DNA from: Bacteroidota bacterium
GTDB lineage: Bacteria > Bacteroidota > Bacteroidia > Bacteroidales > VadinHA17
Assembly (NCBI GenBank): GCA_030631445.1
Contig: DAOVLD010000107.1
Coordinates: 1 to 6,552, forward strand
Direction: 5' to 3'
Length of the DNA stretch: 6,552 nt
The notes under the pieces were generated by a model. It saw only the letters and a list, made by a program, of their open reading frames with translations, ran no database searches and was not told the DNA's origin. Position numbers and translations under genes: made by a program. Positions 1 to 6,299 of the stretch are shown one piece after another (the first letter of the stretch is position 1; the number at the start of each line of letters is the position of its first letter).

Positions 1-1
1 A

Positions 2-1642
2 AAAAACTGGGCATGGTGGGCATTTCTGATTACAGGTATGGTAACTGTATTTATCTATGCCAAATTATGGCGTCGATTAAATGTAATTACCGATCTTGAA
101 TTTTATGAAAAACGATATAGCGGGAAAGCTGCATCATTCCTCAGGGGATTCAGGTCTATCTACCTGGGATTCTTTTTTAATATACTGATAATGGGGACTG
201 TAACCCTTGCTGCAATTAAGATAGGTGCCGTAATGCTTGGTCTTAAACCCTGGGTTACAGTTGTAGGAGCATCTATTGTAGTTGTGCTTTATTCATCACT
301 TGGCGGGTTAAAAGGAGTTATATGGGCTGACTTTTTCCAATACGGTATTGCAATGTTCGGAGCAGTTTTAGCAGCAGTTGTTGCGGTAAACCAACCTGAG
401 GTTGGCGGACTTACAAATATGTTAAGCCACCCTGCTCTCCAGGAAAAACTCAGTTTTGTTCCCGATTTTTCTGATCCTTCGATTTATATCCCCTTGCTAA
501 TTATTCCAATAGCTGTACAATGGTGGGCAGTGTGGTACCCTGGGGCAGAACCCGGTGGTGGCGGATATATTGCTCAAAGGATGCTTGCTGCTAAAGACGA
601 AAAAAATGCTATTGGAGCAACGTTGCTTTTTAACTTCGCTCATTATGCCTTAAGACCATGGCCATGGATCATCGTAGCCCTGGCTTCTATTATAATCTAT
701 CCCGATCTTGCCTCAATTAAAGCAGAGTTTCCTGAAATAGCCGATCAATACCTGAAAGATGACGTTGCATACCCTGTGATGCTTTCAAAACTTACCCCAG
801 GATGGTTAGGTCTTGTTGTTGCATCAATTATTGCTGCCTATATGTCAACCATTGGCACACACCTTAACTGGGGTTCATCATACATTGTAAACGACTTCTA
901 TAAAAGGTTTGTAAGACCCGGTGCACCTGAAAAAGAACTTGTGCTTATGGGCAGGATATCAACTGTGTTTCTGATGGTTATGGCAGGATTGGTAGCACTA
1001 TTATTCCTTGAGGATGCCACTCAGGCATTTAATATTTTGCTATTGTCAGGTGCAGGATCAGGTTTGATATATCTTCTTCGCTGGTTCTGGTGGAGAATAA
1101 ACGCGTGGACTGAAATCTTTGCAATGGTTGCTGCTACTACCCTTGCTGTTATATTGGTCTTTTTTACGAATGATTTGCACATGGCTGAGACATTTGAACA
1201 TATTTATCCCCTTCCTGCCGATTATCACGAAATGGGCGCTAAAGCGTTATCCGGTACAGTTTTTCCGATTAAGCTTCTTATTGCACTTATTGGTACTACA
1301 ATTTCATGGATCCTTGGTATGATTCTTACAAGACCGGAAACAACAGAAACACTTCGTAGTTTTTACCGTCTTACAAGACCGGGCGGACCGGGATGGAAAA
1401 AGGTGGTTGAAAATGCCAGACAAGATGGAGATCCCGTGGACGAACAGGATAAAGGACTAGCATGGGAAATGCCTGTACAAATACTGATGGTTTTTGTTGG
1501 TATAATAATTATTTATTCTTCACTTTTCTCTATCGGTAGTTTTGTTTACCAGAAACCGGGACAGGGAGCAATTCTGGCATTAGTAGCAATCGCAGGGACT
1601 GCTTTTCTGTTTAAATCTTTTAATAAGCTGAGAGCTAACTAG
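2..1642 (+). CDS. Sodium:solute symporter (SSS family), 5' end outside the window
   Basis: This is an inner-membrane secondary transporter that would use the sodium gradient to import a small solute, most likely a sugar or sugar derivative. The reading frame is open to base 2 before the first internal ATG at 38, and the residues before that ATG (KNWAWWAFLITG) continue the transmembrane pattern. The true start is therefore upstream; 546 codons are visible and perhaps 60-80 N-terminal residues are missing. Counting from base 2, residues 173-188 carry QWWAVWYPGAEPGGGG, followed by YIAQRMLAAKDEKNA, a block I associate with a Bacteroidota branch of the family. Residues about 278-300 hold AAYMSTIGTHLNWGSS, the conserved SSS helix with the Ser/Thr residues of the sodium site. 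Many hydrophobic helices follow, with a long hydrophilic loop before the last two. The substrate cannot be read from sequence; the neighbouring GH123 hydrolase hints at an amino sugar (inference). Confidence 0.93.
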   Translation, partial: KNWAWWAFLITGMVTVFIYAKLWRRLNVITDLEFYEKRYSGKAASFLRGFRSIYLGFFFNILIMGTVTLAAIKIGAVMLGLKPWVTVVGASIVVVLYSSLGGLKGVIWADFFQYGIAMFGAVLAAVVAVNQPEVGGLTNMLSHPALQEKLSFVPDFSDPSIYIPLLIIPIAVQWWAVWYPGAEPGGGGYIAQRMLAAKDEKNAIGATLLFNFAHYALRPWPWIIVALASIIIYPDLASIKAEFPEIADQYLKDDVAYPVMLSKLTPGWLGLVVASIIAAYMSTIGTHLNWGSSYIVNDFYKRFVRPGAPEKELVLMGRISTVFLMVMAGLVALLFLEDATQAFNILLLSGAGSGLIYLLRWFWWRINAWTEIFAMVAATTLAVILVFFTNDLHMAETFEHIYPLPADYHEMGAKALSGTVFPIKLLIALIGTTISWILGMILTRPETTETLRSFYRLTRPGGPGWKKVVENARQDGDPVDEQDKGLAWEMPVQILMVFVGIIIIYSSLFSIGSFVYQKPGQGAILALVAIAGTAFLFKSFNKLRAN

Positions 1643-1909
1643 TGTTGTGTCAATCTTAATATGTCGTAAATTTTTACTTCCCGCCTTCACTGTGTTATGG
1701 TGGGCAGACCTCATTTCGTTCCACATGACACTCTGGTCAGGGCAAGCTCGCAAAATCATTTTTCACCCTTTATTAACGTTGTTATAGTTTTTTCTATTTC
1801 AATGAAAAAATGGCAAAACTATTTAACTGCTTTGAAAAAAATACCCATGAGATAATTTACTTCTTAATATTATTTAACAAGGATGTCTGTTTTTTTTGTT
1901 TTTTTTCAT
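1643..1909. other. Intergenic gap between symporter and ROK regulator
   Basis: I see no coding frame with recognisable protein character and no RNA gene here. The first part (about 1676-1755) is noticeably richer in G and C than its surroundings and contains one hairpin, listed separately. The rest is AT-rich and leads into the regulator's promoter. The gap suggests that the symporter and the ROK regulator are separate transcription units. Confidence 0.5.
1692..1731 (+). terminator. Possible RNA hairpin after the symporter gene
   Basis: GTGTTATGGTGG (1692-1703) can pair with CCACATGACAC (1721-1731), giving an 11-pair stem with one bulged G, one G-U pair and a 17-base loop. It begins 49 bases after the symporter stop. 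No T-run follows at once (the next is near 1757), so it is not a canonical intrinsic terminator. It could be a 3'-end stabilising hairpin, a remnant of a repeat, or chance. Confidence 0.25.
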
Positions 1910-1917
1910 TATCTTTG
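1910..1917 (+). promoter_or_regulatory. Candidate Bacteroidota -7 box for the ROK regulator
   Basis: TATCTTTG matches the Bacteroidota consensus TAnnTTTG exactly. The upstream region is a T-rich tract without a clean TTTG at the usual distance, so the -33 element is weak or absent. Transcription from here would start near 1924, which puts the ATG at 1950 inside the transcript and excludes the TTG at 1896 as a start codon for this mRNA. Confidence 0.4.
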
Positions 1918-1949
1918 ATGTTTTTAAACGTAATCCAATAAACTTCCTT

Positions 1950-3179
1950 ATGAAACCATCTGAATCTACGTTATTACCGAGAAATAAGAAAAACATTAAA
2001 AACCAGGCATTAAAAAGATACCTTCACAAGAAAAAAATCATTAATATTCTTTATAAAGAGGGGCCGAAATCCAACAAGCAGATTAGTAATGACACGTATC
2101 TTAGCCCTCCTACTATAGCCCGGTTATTAAACGATCTTATTAATGAAGGGCTTGTAACAGATTTTGGTATTGGAGATTCAGAGGGAGGCAGAAGACCCAA
2201 TTTATTTGGAATAAAACGTGATTCCCGGTATATACTGGGAATAGATATCGGAAGAAACATCAGGCGTTTTGCATTGCTTAACTTCCATAATGAATTTGTT
2301 ACTGAATTAGTATGCATTCCGGGAAAACTTAATAATGATCATGAAACAGTGAACCAGATATATTTGCAATCCTTAAAAATTATTAAAGAAGCAGGAATAG
2401 ATTATAACAAGATCATGGGTATCGGGATTGTCCTTCCCGGACTGATCAATACACGTACCGGAAAGAGTTATAGCTACCTGAACTATACTGACAAGCCGGT
2501 ATCACAGCTATTTGAAGAAAAGTTTAATCTTCCGGTTTTTACCGAAAATGATTCTAACCTGATGGCTATGGGCGAACATGCTTTCGGTCTTGCTAAAGGA
2601 AAAGAAAATGTTCTGTGTCTTACTCTGGTGGCAGGTATTGGAATGGGACTTATCCTTAATGGAAAGTTGTACTCAGGGAAATCAGGATTTGCCGGTGAAT
2701 TTGGTCATATAATTATAGAAGAGAACGGTTTATTATGCACATGTGGGAAAAAAGGATGCCTTGAAACCATGGCTTCTGAGGAAGCACTTGTTCGTATGGC
2801 AAAAGAAGGGCTGGAAAAAGGTTGTACATCCATGATAACGAATATAGTTAATAACAATTTTGAAAATATCACCTCTGAGGTTATTCTTAAAGCTGCTGAG
2901 AAGGAAGACCTTTTTGCCATTGACATTCTTTCAGAAGTTGGACATTACCTGGGAAAAGGGATAGCAACTTTAATTCACCTGTATAATCCTGAAATGATCA
3001 TAATTGGTGGAAAAATGGCAAAAGCAGGTTTATATCTTACTGACTCCATTAAGCAAACACTTAACAAAAGGACAATCAGCCTGATCAGGCAGGATACTAA
3101 AATTGTAACATCTGAATTAGGTGAAAAAGCCGGCGTTATGGGAGCAACTTCTCTTGCTATGCATAGAATTCTTCAGTAA
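1950..3179 (+). CDS. ROK-family transcriptional regulator (NagC/XylR-like)
   Basis: This is a 409-residue cytoplasmic regulator with an N-terminal winged helix (about residues 24-90) fused to a ROK sugar-kinase-like domain. The wing ends in GGRRP (79-83), as in many ROK repressors. The ROK domain shows DIGRNIRR (99-106) where kinases have DIGGTK, and VAGIGMG where kinases have GTGIGGG, so ATP binding is probably lost. The sugar-site motif ENDSN (199-203, with the Asp equivalent to the kinase base) and the zinc site are kept: His253 in EFGH, and Cys263, Cys265 and Cys270 in CTCGKKGCLE. It most likely binds a sugar or sugar phosphate and represses nearby genes. I chose the ATG at 1950. An in-frame TTG at 1896 would add 18 mostly hydrophobic residues and lies upstream of the inferred transcription start. 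The GH123 gene follows after 3 bases, so the two are probably co-transcribed. Confidence 0.93.
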   Translation: MKPSESTLLPRNKKNIKNQALKRYLHKKKIINILYKEGPKSNKQISNDTYLSPPTIARLLNDLINEGLVTDFGIGDSEGGRRPNLFGIKRDSRYILGIDIGRNIRRFALLNFHNEFVTELVCIPGKLNNDHETVNQIYLQSLKIIKEAGIDYNKIMGIGIVLPGLINTRTGKSYSYLNYTDKPVSQLFEEKFNLPVFTENDSNLMAMGEHAFGLAKGKENVLCLTLVAGIGMGLILNGKLYSGKSGFAGEFGHIIIEENGLLCTCGKKGCLETMASEEALVRMAKEGLEKGCTSMITNIVNNNFENITSEVILKAAEKEDLFAIDILSEVGHYLGKGIATLIHLYNPEMIIIGGKMAKAGLYLTDSIKQTLNKRTISLIRQDTKIVTSELGEKAGVMGATSLAMHRILQ

Positions 3180-3182
3180 ATA

Positions 3183-4976
3183 ATGAAACACTTAATCTCA
3201 AAGCCCAAGTTCTTACTTCCAATTGTTCTTCTTGGACTGAGCCTTTTCTCATGCAGTGAACAGATATACCAAACCGGTTTTGATGAACCGGAAGATCCCG
3301 TTATCCATGATCTCTCTGATTGGCGAAATATTACACCGGGACTTCATTCATCTTTTGGAAACACCAATAAGCACTATTCATTCCGTTCCGTACCGGTAAA
3401 CCAAAAAACTAATAAACAAGTTTGCACCGGATGGAAAGGAGAACGTATAAATTTAATGTTTTTATTATGGTCATCTGAATATCAGGAAAATATCAGTATT
3501 TCCCCAGGTCCGTTATTTGGCAGCGACAATAACATTATCGATTCAACCAAAATCACTATCCATCCTCTCCGTTATATCCTGACTGATGAATTTCTGTCGG
3601 GTTGCGGATACCGGAGTCCTGATACAATACCGGCAAGCATTGTTCCCGACATGTTAGAAAATAACCAGGTTTTTAATCTAATCCCTCAATCTGTAAGACC
3701 TGTATGGGTTACGATTGATATTCCACAAAATGTTGAAAAAGATATTTATACAGGAATAATAAATATCAAATCAGGGGAAATAAATTCACAACCACTCCAT
3801 ATAGAACTAACCGTAATTAACCAAACCCTGCCAAATCCATCTGAATGGAATTTTCACCTTGACCTCTGGCAAAATCCGTTTGCCGTAGCCCGTTTCCACA
3901 AGGTTGAGCCCTGGTCGCAGGAACACATTAACATGCTTAGACCATACCTTACAATGTTAGCCGAAGCCGGTCAGAAATGCATTACTACCAGCATTGTTCA
4001 TCAGCCATGGGGAAGTCAAACCTACGATCCATTCGATTCAATGATCCGGTGGATAAAAAACAGTACCGGAACCTGGATGTTTGATTTTTCTGTATTCGAT
4101 CAATATGTGGAACTTGCAATGGAATGTGGAATCACAAAACAAATAAATTGCTATTCCATGATCCCCTGGGGAAATCAGATACAATATTTCGATGAGGATT
4201 CTGCCGATTACATAACCATTACCATAAAACCCGGTACTCCTGAACATGAAGCAATATGGAAGCCCTTCCTTCATCAATTCAGTTATCATCTTAAGCAAAT
4301 GGGATGGCTTAAAAAAACCACTATCGCCATTGATGAACGCGGGCTGGAAGAGATGAAAAATACAATCCGGTTAATTCAAACCACAGCTCCCGGGATCAAG
4401 ATAACCCTTGCCGGTAAATATCATGCTGAGATACAAAATGATATTCACGATCTTTGCCTGTTTATAGATCCTCTCGTTGCATTCAACTATATACAGAAAA
4501 GGGTGGAAAAGGATAAGATCACAACGTTCTATACTTCCTGTGCAAAACCTGAACATCCGAATAACTTTACTTTTTCTCCACCTGCTGAACTAACATGGCT
4601 GGGATGGTATGCTGCTGCACAAGGCTATTCAGGGTACCTTCGATGGGCGTTTAATTCATGGCCCGAAAACCCTTTGAAAGATTCAAGATTTCGTTCCTGG
4701 CCCGCAGGTGACACATACCAGGTATATCCCGGACCAAGAAGCTCAATACGATTCGAAAAACTTCGCGAAGGGATTCAGGATTATGAAAAGATCCGGATCA
4801 TCAAAAAAGCTTTGAAACAATCCCCGGAAACAGACTTAATCAGAAATAAATTTGACAACACATTTGAAATGTTTTCATTAGAGAATTTGTCTGACAAACC
4901 AGCATCTTATTGGGTTAACCATGGAAAGAAAGTACTGGAAGAACTATCCAGCATAGTTGAACAGAAAACCCAATAA
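3183..4976 (+). CDS. Lipoprotein glycoside hydrolase, GH123/DUF4091 (beta-N-acetylgalactosaminidase family)
   Basis: This 597-residue protein has a lipoprotein signal: a basic start, a hydrophobic core and a lipobox-like LFSC with Cys24, so it should be anchored in the cell envelope. After a beta-rich N-terminal region (about 30-215) comes the catalytic barrel, opening near residue 221 with WNFHLDLWQNPFAVARFHKV. The adjacent pair Asp384-Glu385 in AIDERGLEEM matches the Asp-Glu catalytic pair of GH123, which uses substrate-assisted catalysis with the acetamido group of GalNAc. The C-terminal DUF4091 part (from about 471) has YLRWAFNSWPENPL and PGPRSSIRFEKLREGIQDYE. Characterised GH123 enzymes remove terminal beta-GalNAc from glycosphingolipid-type glycans; the family is small, so exact specificity here is inferred. 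The start lies 3 bases after the ROK stop without a visible ribosome site, suggesting translational coupling. The length is normal for the family, and the frame is intact. Confidence 0.92.
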   Translation: MKHLISKPKFLLPIVLLGLSLFSCSEQIYQTGFDEPEDPVIHDLSDWRNITPGLHSSFGNTNKHYSFRSVPVNQKTNKQVCTGWKGERINLMFLLWSSEYQENISISPGPLFGSDNNIIDSTKITIHPLRYILTDEFLSGCGYRSPDTIPASIVPDMLENNQVFNLIPQSVRPVWVTIDIPQNVEKDIYTGIINIKSGEINSQPLHIELTVINQTLPNPSEWNFHLDLWQNPFAVARFHKVEPWSQEHINMLRPYLTMLAEAGQKCITTSIVHQPWGSQTYDPFDSMIRWIKNSTGTWMFDFSVFDQYVELAMECGITKQINCYSMIPWGNQIQYFDEDSADYITITIKPGTPEHEAIWKPFLHQFSYHLKQMGWLKKTTIAIDERGLEEMKNTIRLIQTTAPGIKITLAGKYHAEIQNDIHDLCLFIDPLVAFNYIQKRVEKDKITTFYTSCAKPEHPNNFTFSPPAELTWLGWYAAAQGYSGYLRWAFNSWPENPLKDSRFRSWPAGDTYQVYPGPRSSIRFEKLREGIQDYEKIRIIKKALKQSPETDLIRNKFDNTFEMFSLENLSDKPASYWVNHGKKVLEELSSIVEQKTQ

Positions 4977-5172
4977 AACTATGAACCCTTAGGGTCTGAA
5001 TAGCAAAAAAATTTCTATTTTAAAAACAAATCATAGGTTTTTAAGGTATGTGGTAATTCTCGTCCTCTTGAAAATTCTGATATGAATAAATGTATTATAT
5101 GATTTTTTTTAGCTCCAAAAGTGTTGAAAACAAGAGAAAAAAAACTAGTAATAGAATTTTTCTTAAATATAA

Positions 5173-5204
5173 TTTGTTTATTCATAATATACATTATATA
5201 TTTG
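5173..5204 (+). promoter_or_regulatory. Bacteroidota promoter of the peroxiredoxin gene
   Basis: TTTG at 5173-5176 and TATATTTG at 5197-5204 match the Bacteroidota -33 (TTTG) and -7 (TAnnTTTG) elements with a 20-base spacer, which is close to ideal. Transcription would start near 5211 and give a leader of roughly 60 bases. The -7 box is exactly framed by a 6-base inverted repeat, ACATTA (5191-5196) and TAATGT (5205-5210), which could be an operator or chance in AT-rich DNA. The rest of the 296-base gap after the GH123 gene is AT-rich and shows nothing else I can name. Confidence 0.6.
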
Positions 5205-5218
5205 TAATGTTTATTATT

Positions 5219-5233
5219 TTGTAATCATTACAT
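5219..5233 (+). promoter_or_regulatory. PerR/Fur-type box-like palindrome in the peroxiredoxin leader
   Basis: TTGTAATCATTACAT contains a perfect 13-base palindrome (TGTAAT, C, ATTACA; 5220-5232). It has the 7-1-7 layout of Fur-family operators and agrees with the Bacillus PerR consensus TTATAATnATTATAA at 11 of 14 positions. It sits about 10-25 bases after the inferred transcription start, where a bound repressor would block transcription. The left half TTTGTAAT (5218-5225) also occurs directly repeated at 5201-5208, overlapping the -7 box. A further short inverted repeat, TGTAT and ATACA around AAA, lies at 5236-5248. The regulator is not in the window, and OxyR control is an alternative. 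Confidence 0.4.
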
Positions 5234-5272
5234 TTTGTATAAAATACATTTATACATAAAAACTTCATAGAA

Positions 5273-5905
5273 ATGGAAACATTAATAGGAAAAAAAGCGC
5301 CATTATTTAAAGCAAAAGCAGTAGTTAACGGAAACGAATTCGTTGAAAACTATACACTGGAACAATTCATTGGTAAAAAAGATGTAATATTTTTCTTTTA
5401 TCCTTTAGACTTCACATTTGTTTGCCCGACTGAATTAATTGCATTTCAAAGACAAATTGAAGATTTTAAAAAGCGTAATGTCGAAGTTGTTGCATGCTCA
5501 ATTGACTCACAATATTCGCACTGGGCATGGTTAAATACCGAACAAAATAACGGAGGTATAAAAGGAGTAAAATATCCCATTGTCGCTGATCTGGATAAAA
5601 CAATATCTGACAGTTTTGGTGTACTTGCCGGAGAATATGATTATGACGAAACCGGAAAATTAGTTTTTAAAGGAGCTCCCGTAGCGTATCGAGGACTATT
5701 TTTAATTGACAAAAAAGGCATTATTCGTCACTCAGTAATCAACGATTTATCACTTGGCAGAGATGTTAATGAGGCTCTTAGAATAGTTGATGCTCTTCAT
5801 CATTTTGAAGAATATGGTGAAGTTTGTCCGGCAAACTGGAAAGAAGGTGACGATGCTATGAAAGCTTCAACAGATGGAGTTGCAGATTATTTGAGTACGC
5901 ATTAG
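5273..5905 (+). CDS. Typical 2-Cys peroxiredoxin (AhpC/Prx1 type)
   Basis: This 210-residue cytoplasmic enzyme reduces hydrogen peroxide and organic peroxides with electrons from a thioredoxin or AhpF-type reductase. The peroxidatic cysteine is Cys51 in DFTFVCPTE, the conserved active-site Arg is Arg140 in YRGLFLID, and the resolving cysteine is Cys185 in GEVCPANW. A third cysteine, Cys75, lies in VVACSIDSQ. Between GVLAGEYD and AYRGLF it carries a stretch of about 15 residues (DETGKLVFKGAPV region) that shorter Prx1 proteins lack; I believe this is common in Bacteroidota. The GGxG region reads GGIKG and the C-terminus ends in YLSTH rather than a YF motif, so the eukaryotic over-oxidation-sensitive signature is incomplete. 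It has its own promoter and a PerR-like box. The superoxide reductase gene follows beyond the repeat-bounded unit, so the two proteins probably act in series. I leave the symbol empty because AhpC and thioredoxin-peroxidase subtypes cannot be separated here. Confidence 0.95.
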   Translation: METLIGKKAPLFKAKAVVNGNEFVENYTLEQFIGKKDVIFFFYPLDFTFVCPTELIAFQRQIEDFKKRNVEVVACSIDSQYSHWAWLNTEQNNGGIKGVKYPIVADLDKTISDSFGVLAGEYDYDETGKLVFKGAPVAYRGLFLIDKKGIIRHSVINDLSLGRDVNEALRIVDALHHFEEYGEVCPANWKEGDDAMKASTDGVADYLSTH

Positions 5906-5913
5906 AAGAATTG

Positions 5914-5972
5914 GATGCAAGATGCAGGATGCAGGATGAAGAAGGATACAGGATGCAGGATGGAGGATAAAT
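5914..5972 (+). repeat. Left heptamer array, GATGCAR units
   Basis: Consecutive seven-base units read GATGCAA, GATGCAG, GATGCAG, GATGAAG, then AAG out of phase, then GATACAG, GATGCAG, GATGGAG and a decayed GATAAAT. The phase breaks once, at 5942-5944, so this array is more worn than the right one. The same heptamer family appears reverse-complemented at 6199-6282. Confidence 0.85.
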
Positions 5973-5986
5973 GAATAATATAAAAT

Positions 5987-6179
5987 ATGAAAAGTTATAG
6001 AGATTTACAAGTATATCAATTAGCAAAAAATTTAGCTATTAGAATTCATAAGATGTCAATGAACCTGCCTAAACATGAATTATATGAAGAGGGTAGTCAG
6101 ATTAGAAGATCATCAAAATCTGTAGGAGCAAATATTGTTGAGGGATATGTTGAGTTTTAGAAGAAAAACATATAAGCGC
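5987..6179 (+). pseudogene. Decayed four-helix-bundle protein (23S rRNA intervening-sequence protein, IVP family)
   Basis: The ATG at 5987 opens a 57-codon frame that ends at the TAG at 6158-6160. Its product begins [20 protein letters not shown] and continues through a GSQIRRSS stretch to [10 protein letters not shown]. This matches the N-terminal half of IVP four-helix-bundle proteins, which are usually about 120 residues long. After EGY the family normally continues with a basic stretch such as GRRKYK. Here that stretch, RRKTYKR, appears in the frame starting at 6159, shifted by one base, and the C-terminal helices are absent because the right heptamer array begins at 6199. The gene is thus broken by a small insertion (about 7 extra bases fits) and truncated. 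Intact relatives occur inside some rRNA intervening sequences and as free genes; their cellular role is not firmly established. A short functional 57-residue peptide is possible but less likely. Confidence 0.75.
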
Positions 6180-6198
6180 AAAATAACTTTACATTATC

Positions 6199-6282
6199 TT
6201 GTATCTTGTATCCTGAATCTTGTATCTTAAATCTTGTATCCTGAATCTTGTATCCTGAATCTTGTATCCTGAATCTTGTATC
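6199..6282 (-). repeat. Right heptamer array, 12 perfectly phased units
   Basis: Twelve contiguous seven-base units without any indel: on the + strand seven TTGTATC, four CTGAATC and one TTAAATC. Alternation of TTGTATC and CTGAATC gives a 14-base higher-order period at 6234-6282. Read on the - strand the units are GATACAA and GATTCAG, the same GATNCAR family as the left array. A partial unit, CATTATC, precedes at 6192-6198. The array ends 17 bases before the next start codon. Confidence 0.93.
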
Positions 6283-6299
6283 ATTTAAAACTAAATATC

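Larger units (their letters stand above)
5914..6282. other. Repeat-bounded insertion-like unit carrying an IVP remnant
   Basis: A heptamer array in the GATGCAR sense (5914-5972), an IVP gene remnant and a heptamer array in the opposite sense (6199-6282) form one unit of 369 bases. The unit starts 8 bases after the peroxiredoxin stop and ends 17 bases before the superoxide reductase start, so it fills nearly the whole gap. I see no transposase and no target-site duplication. That it moved as a unit is inference from the symmetry and position. Confidence 0.45.

Noticed and set aside
1119..1322. Short forward open frame inside the symporter gene
   Set aside because: It is a shifted frame of a conserved membrane protein, and its leucine-rich product reflects the hydrophobic codons of the real gene.
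1896..1949. TTG at 1896 as the start of the ROK regulator
   Set aside because: It would add 18 mostly hydrophobic residues unlike ROK N-termini and lies upstream of the start expected from the TATCTTTG box. The ATG at 1950 fits better.
4985..4995. ACCCTTAGGGT palindrome after the GH123 gene as an intrinsic terminator
   Set aside because: The RNA stem would have only four pairs with a three-base loop, and the T-rich tract is not adjacent. It is too weak to call.
5971..6000. ATG at 5971 as the start of the IVP gene
   Set aside because: It is in another frame and reaches a stop after nine codons; the family match begins at the ATG at 5987.
5914..6282. CRISPR array
   Set aside because: The units are seven bases long and contiguous, with no unique spacers, and no cas genes are near.
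5914..6282. Diversity-generating retroelement, because the IVP fold resembles the accessory protein Avd
   Set aside because: No reverse transcriptase or template/variable repeat pair is visible, and the residues match the IVP family.
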